Made by a program: the position numbers and the translations under genes
Notes under the pieces: generated by a model
Told to the model about the DNA's origin: nothing
What the model saw: only the letters and a program-made list of their open reading frames with translations
Databases searched by the model: none
Source of the DNA: Bacillota bacterium
GTDB taxonomy: Bacteria; Bacillota_I; Bacilli_A; RFN20; CAG-826
Length of the DNA stretch: 10,595 nucleotides
Direction of reading: 5' to 3'
Assembly: GCA_030831415.1 (NCBI GenBank)
Contig: JAURLC010000021.1
Span: forward strand, 1 to 10,595
Part shown: positions 8,236-10,595 of the stretch, one piece after another
Position numbering within the stretch: the stretch's first letter is position 1
How the letters are laid out: every line of letters starts with the position of its first letter

Positions 8236-9548
8236 TCAAAGCGATTGTTTCTTCTCAAGCGGGTGCCCGTTGGCAACCGTTAGCCCCTTCTTCTTCACAA
8301 GGGACACTGTTAACTTTAGTCCCTCAACAACGGTATCAAACGCATTTAGGCTTTGGTGGAGCGATAACCGAGGCAGCGGCGTATACAGCGATTGAAGGAC
8401 GTTCAAAAGAGGCATTTGAAGACGTTGTTAATTTATATTATGGCCAAGATGGATTGCGATACAATTTAACCCGTATTCATATGAATTCATCTGATTTTTC
8501 ACTTGGAAATTATACGTATGTGGATTACAAAGATGAACGCTTATCATCGTTTTCTATCCATCGGGAAACATTGTTTGTCCTTCCTTTTCTAAAACAAGCA
8601 TTATCATTACAACCTAACATCAACATACTCATCTCTCCATGGTCGCCTCCTGCATGGATGAAAGACAATCATTATATGAACCATGGAGGATTCCTACTTC
8701 CGACGTATTATTCAACGTGGGCGTTATATTTTGTGAAATTTATTCAAGCATTACAAGAACATGGCATTACGCCATGGGGGGTTAGTGTTCAAAATGAACC
8801 GGCAGCCAAACAAACATGGGACTCATGCTTATTCACTCCAGAGCAAGAACACTCGTTTGTAAAACATCATTTAGGACCAGCATTAAAAGCAGCCTTTGAT
8901 GATCGCATAAAACTTTTAGTTTGGGATCATAATCGGGATATTATCATGGAACGAGTCGAACCGATTTTATCGGATCCAGCCTTAAAAGATGTCGTGTGGG
9001 GAACTGCATTTCATTGGTATGGTGAAGAAGCATTTGATAACGTTGCTGACGTCCATAATCGCTTTCCAGACTTTCACTTATTGTTTACCGAAGGGTGTAT
9101 TGAAGGCGGACCTCGACCGGGCTCGTGGGAAACAGGAGAACGGTACGCACGCAATATCATTGGCGATTTTAATGCATTCAATGAAGGATTTATCGATTGG
9201 AACCTTATCCTCAACGAACAAGGTGGCCCTAATCATGTAGGAAATTATTGTGATGCACCGTTGTTATGGGACCGTCCAAATCAAATCCTTATGAAAAATA
9301 GTTCCTATTATGTCATTGGCCACTTTTCACGACACATTCAACCGGGGGCGACTCGCATTGGTTTAGAAGGGACTCTTCCAGAGGGAATAGTCGCGACAAC
9401 CTATGAAAATCCCGATGGAACAACCGTTATTGTCTTATTAAATTCATCGACACAACCTCATGCACTTTCCTTTAGAATAAAGAACGAAGTAAGGTCTTTC
9501 ACCTTACCTGAAAAAAGCGTTGTGACCGTATACGAGGATGAAAACTAA
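8232..9548 (+). CDS. GH30 glycoside hydrolase, probable beta-1,6-glucanase/glucosidase (GH30_3-like), cytoplasmic
   Basis: This 438-residue retaining glycosidase has a (beta/alpha)8 barrel plus C-terminal beta-sandwich. It starts with the GH30 signature GFGGAITEAAAY, followed by SPWSPPAWMK. The acid/base is E189 in VSVQNEP and the nucleophile is E287 in LLFTEGC. IDWNLILNEQGGPNHVGNYC and GHFSRHIQPGA match the region shared with human glucocerebrosidase and bacterial GH30. The motif WDHNRD and the close fit to bacterial beta-1,6-glucanases point to subfamily 3, but subfamily 1 beta-glucosidase is possible. The last 70 residues are the beta-sandwich. No signal peptide is seen, so it should act on imported oligosaccharides, plausibly removing beta-1,6 branches of laminarin. 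The start overlaps the GH16 stop by 4 bases, with GAGGG 7 bases upstream. It overlaps the regulator gene by 11 bases. Confidence 0.88.
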   Translation: MIKAIVSSQAGARWQPLAPSSSQGTLLTLVPQQRYQTHLGFGGAITEAAAYTAIEGRSKEAFEDVVNLYYGQDGLRYNLTRIHMNSSDFSLGNYTYVDYKDERLSSFSIHRETLFVLPFLKQALSLQPNINILISPWSPPAWMKDNHYMNHGGFLLPTYYSTWALYFVKFIQALQEHGITPWGVSVQNEPAAKQTWDSCLFTPEQEHSFVKHHLGPALKAAFDDRIKLLVWDHNRDIIMERVEPILSDPALKDVVWGTAFHWYGEEAFDNVADVHNRFPDFHLLFTEGCIEGGPRPGSWETGERYARNIIGDFNAFNEGFIDWNLILNEQGGPNHVGNYCDAPLLWDRPNQILMKNSSYYVIGHFSRHIQPGATRIGLEGTLPEGIVATTYENPDGTTVIVLLNSSTQPHALSFRIKNEVRSFTLPEKSVVTVYEDEN

Positions 9549-10557
9549 ATTTACCATACATGATCTTGCCGCTGACTTATCCGTATCGCCTGGTACGGTG
9601 AGTAAAGTATTGAATGGCAAAGGGAACGTTACCGAAGAAACGCGCGTACGCATTATTAATCGTGCGAAGCAATTAGGCTATGTCGCTAATCATTCAGCGC
9701 GCATTTTAAAAGCCAAACATAGTTGGACCATTGGGGTCGTGTTTTCTGATATTGCCTTATTTGGGCTTGAACATCCTTTTTTTGGGTCCATTATTCAAGC
9801 GTTTAAAAACTACATTGAAGAGCAAGGTTATGAAATGGTGTTTATTCCCAAAAAACTTGGCAACAACGAACAAACCTATTTGGAATGGGCGCGTAATAAA
9901 AACGTCGATGGCGTCTTAATTCTCACAGGTGACTTAAACGATCCAGAAATGATTGAATTAACCCAATCCGATATTCCATGCGTGTCCACCGACATTGTCA
10001 TGAATGGATTAACCACGGTAATTAGTGACGACGCTCAAGGCATTGATCTCGTCTACCAACATTTTTTAAGCATTGGTCGCAATCGTATTTATGCGATGAG
10101 TGGGAGTACCCTCTCTCGTGCCTACCAACAACGAACCCTTGCGTACGAATCATGCTTGAAACAAGCGCGTGTACTTTCTACACCCGATCATTATATTTCC
10201 AGCGATGGATACGGATATCAAGCGTATTATGATGTGGCAACTTCGTGGATTAAACAATGGAAAGAAAAACCAGAGGCAATCATTGCATTTTCCGATGATA
10301 TTGCCATGGCGCTTATTCGTGCATTAGAAAATCAAGGGTACCACGTCCCTCAAGATATTTCCGTCTCAGGGTATGATGATATTCAATTTGCTTCGTTATT
10401 TACGCCATCCATTACGACCATCAAACAAAACAAACAAGCGATAGCCGAGACGGCCGCCACCTTTTTATTAAACCTTATTCAAGATCAAAATAAAAATCCG
10501 CAGGTTCATAAAATTCCCGTTAGGTTAGTGATTCGTCAATCAACCGATTCGATATAA
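9538..10557 (+). CDS. LacI-family transcriptional regulator
   Basis: This 339-residue protein has the usual full length. Residues 5-50 form the helix-turn-helix (TIHDLAADLSVSPGTVSKVL), with P18-G19 at the positions that read the operator in LacI. The hinge helix follows (NHSARILKAK, L57 being the usual minor-groove leucine). Residues about 62-335 form the periplasmic-binding-protein-like sugar domain (IGVVFSD, then GYDDIQFASLFTPSITTI). The ATG at 9538 is the only possible start: an in-frame stop lies at 9523-9525 and the DNA-binding domain begins at once. GAGG abuts the ATG with no spacing, so translation probably depends on coupling to the GH30 gene, with which it overlaps by 11 bases. Being last in the operon, it would be made with the genes it presumably controls. 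The effector is unknown; a gluco-oligosaccharide such as laminaribiose or gentiobiose is a guess. Confidence 0.93.
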   Translation: MKTKFTIHDLAADLSVSPGTVSKVLNGKGNVTEETRVRIINRAKQLGYVANHSARILKAKHSWTIGVVFSDIALFGLEHPFFGSIIQAFKNYIEEQGYEMVFIPKKLGNNEQTYLEWARNKNVDGVLILTGDLNDPEMIELTQSDIPCVSTDIVMNGLTTVISDDAQGIDLVYQHFLSIGRNRIYAMSGSTLSRAYQQRTLAYESCLKQARVLSTPDHYISSDGYGYQAYYDVATSWIKQWKEKPEAIIAFSDDIAMALIRALENQGYHVPQDISVSGYDDIQFASLFTPSITTIKQNKQAIAETAATFLLNLIQDQNKNPQVHKIPVRLVIRQSTDSI

Positions 10558-10594
10558 TTTTTGGTTTGACCACGTAAATTAACACGGCTATTAC
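10553..10594 (+). promoter_or_regulatory. Possible promoter(s) for a downstream gene
   Basis: TTGACC (10566-10571) is followed after 17 bases by TATTAC (10589-10594), matching 5 of 6 and 4 of 6 sigma-70 consensus bases. A perfect TATAAT also overlaps the regulator stop codon (10553-10558), but no good -35 box stands before it. The window ends before a transcript start or gene can be seen, and no terminator hairpin is visible in the 38 bases after the regulator. Confidence 0.3.
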
Positions 10595-10595
10595 A

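Noticed and set aside
10571..10587. Operator-like palindrome after the regulator
   Set aside because: Only about 10 of 16 positions are symmetric and there is no central CG; not better than expected in AT-rich sequence.
10558..10595. Rho-independent terminator after the last gene
   Set aside because: No stable GC stem followed by a T run is visible before the window ends.
1..10595. CRISPR array, tRNA/rRNA genes, insertion sequences or phage genes
   Set aside because: No spaced direct repeats, no RNA-gene-like gaps and no transposase or integrase motifs; coding sequence fills almost every base.

Overview
The window is one gene-dense, plus-strand stretch of a Gram-positive-type (Bacillota or Mollicutes-related) bacterium. 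The sequence is AT-rich, about 40% GC in the lines I sampled. Shine-Dalgarno sites are strong (AGGAGG), one enzyme carries a short lipoprotein signal peptide ending in LVAC, and TGA is a normal stop codon at three gene ends, so this is not the Mycoplasma/Spiroplasma code. A deep-branching, walled or wall-less Firmicute relative (Izemoplasma, Haloplasma or Acholeplasma-like) would fit. The lineage is inference only.

Layout: positions 1-1947 hold the 3' part of a membrane protein with an NHL-type beta-propeller, a TPR-like linker and a Yip1-like membrane domain. Positions 1940-4312 hold a large secreted DUF5696-type protein. Positions 4309-5397 and 5394-6332 hold two sugar ABC transporter permeases (MalF-like and MalG-like). 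Positions 6335-7516 hold a GH16 lipoprotein with an FN3 domain, 7519-8235 a second GH16 without export signal, 8232-9548 a GH30 enzyme without export signal, and 9538-10557 a LacI-family regulator. Every junction is an overlap of 4 to 11 bases or a gap of 2 bases, so the block looks like one translationally coupled operon whose promoter lies left of the window. The last 38 bases may hold a promoter for whatever follows.

How the genes fit together (inference from families): the surface GH16 lipoprotein would cut a beta-1,3-glucan of laminarin type outside the cell. The two permeases would import the oligosaccharides. The cytoplasmic GH16 and GH30 (beta-1,3 and probably beta-1,6 linkages) would finish them inside, and the LacI protein would sense a sugar and control the operon. 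The propeller/Yip1 protein and the DUF5696 protein have no assigned function. Their position directly before the permeases suggests they are extra surface parts of the uptake machine. No solute-binding protein and no ATPase are encoded in the window.
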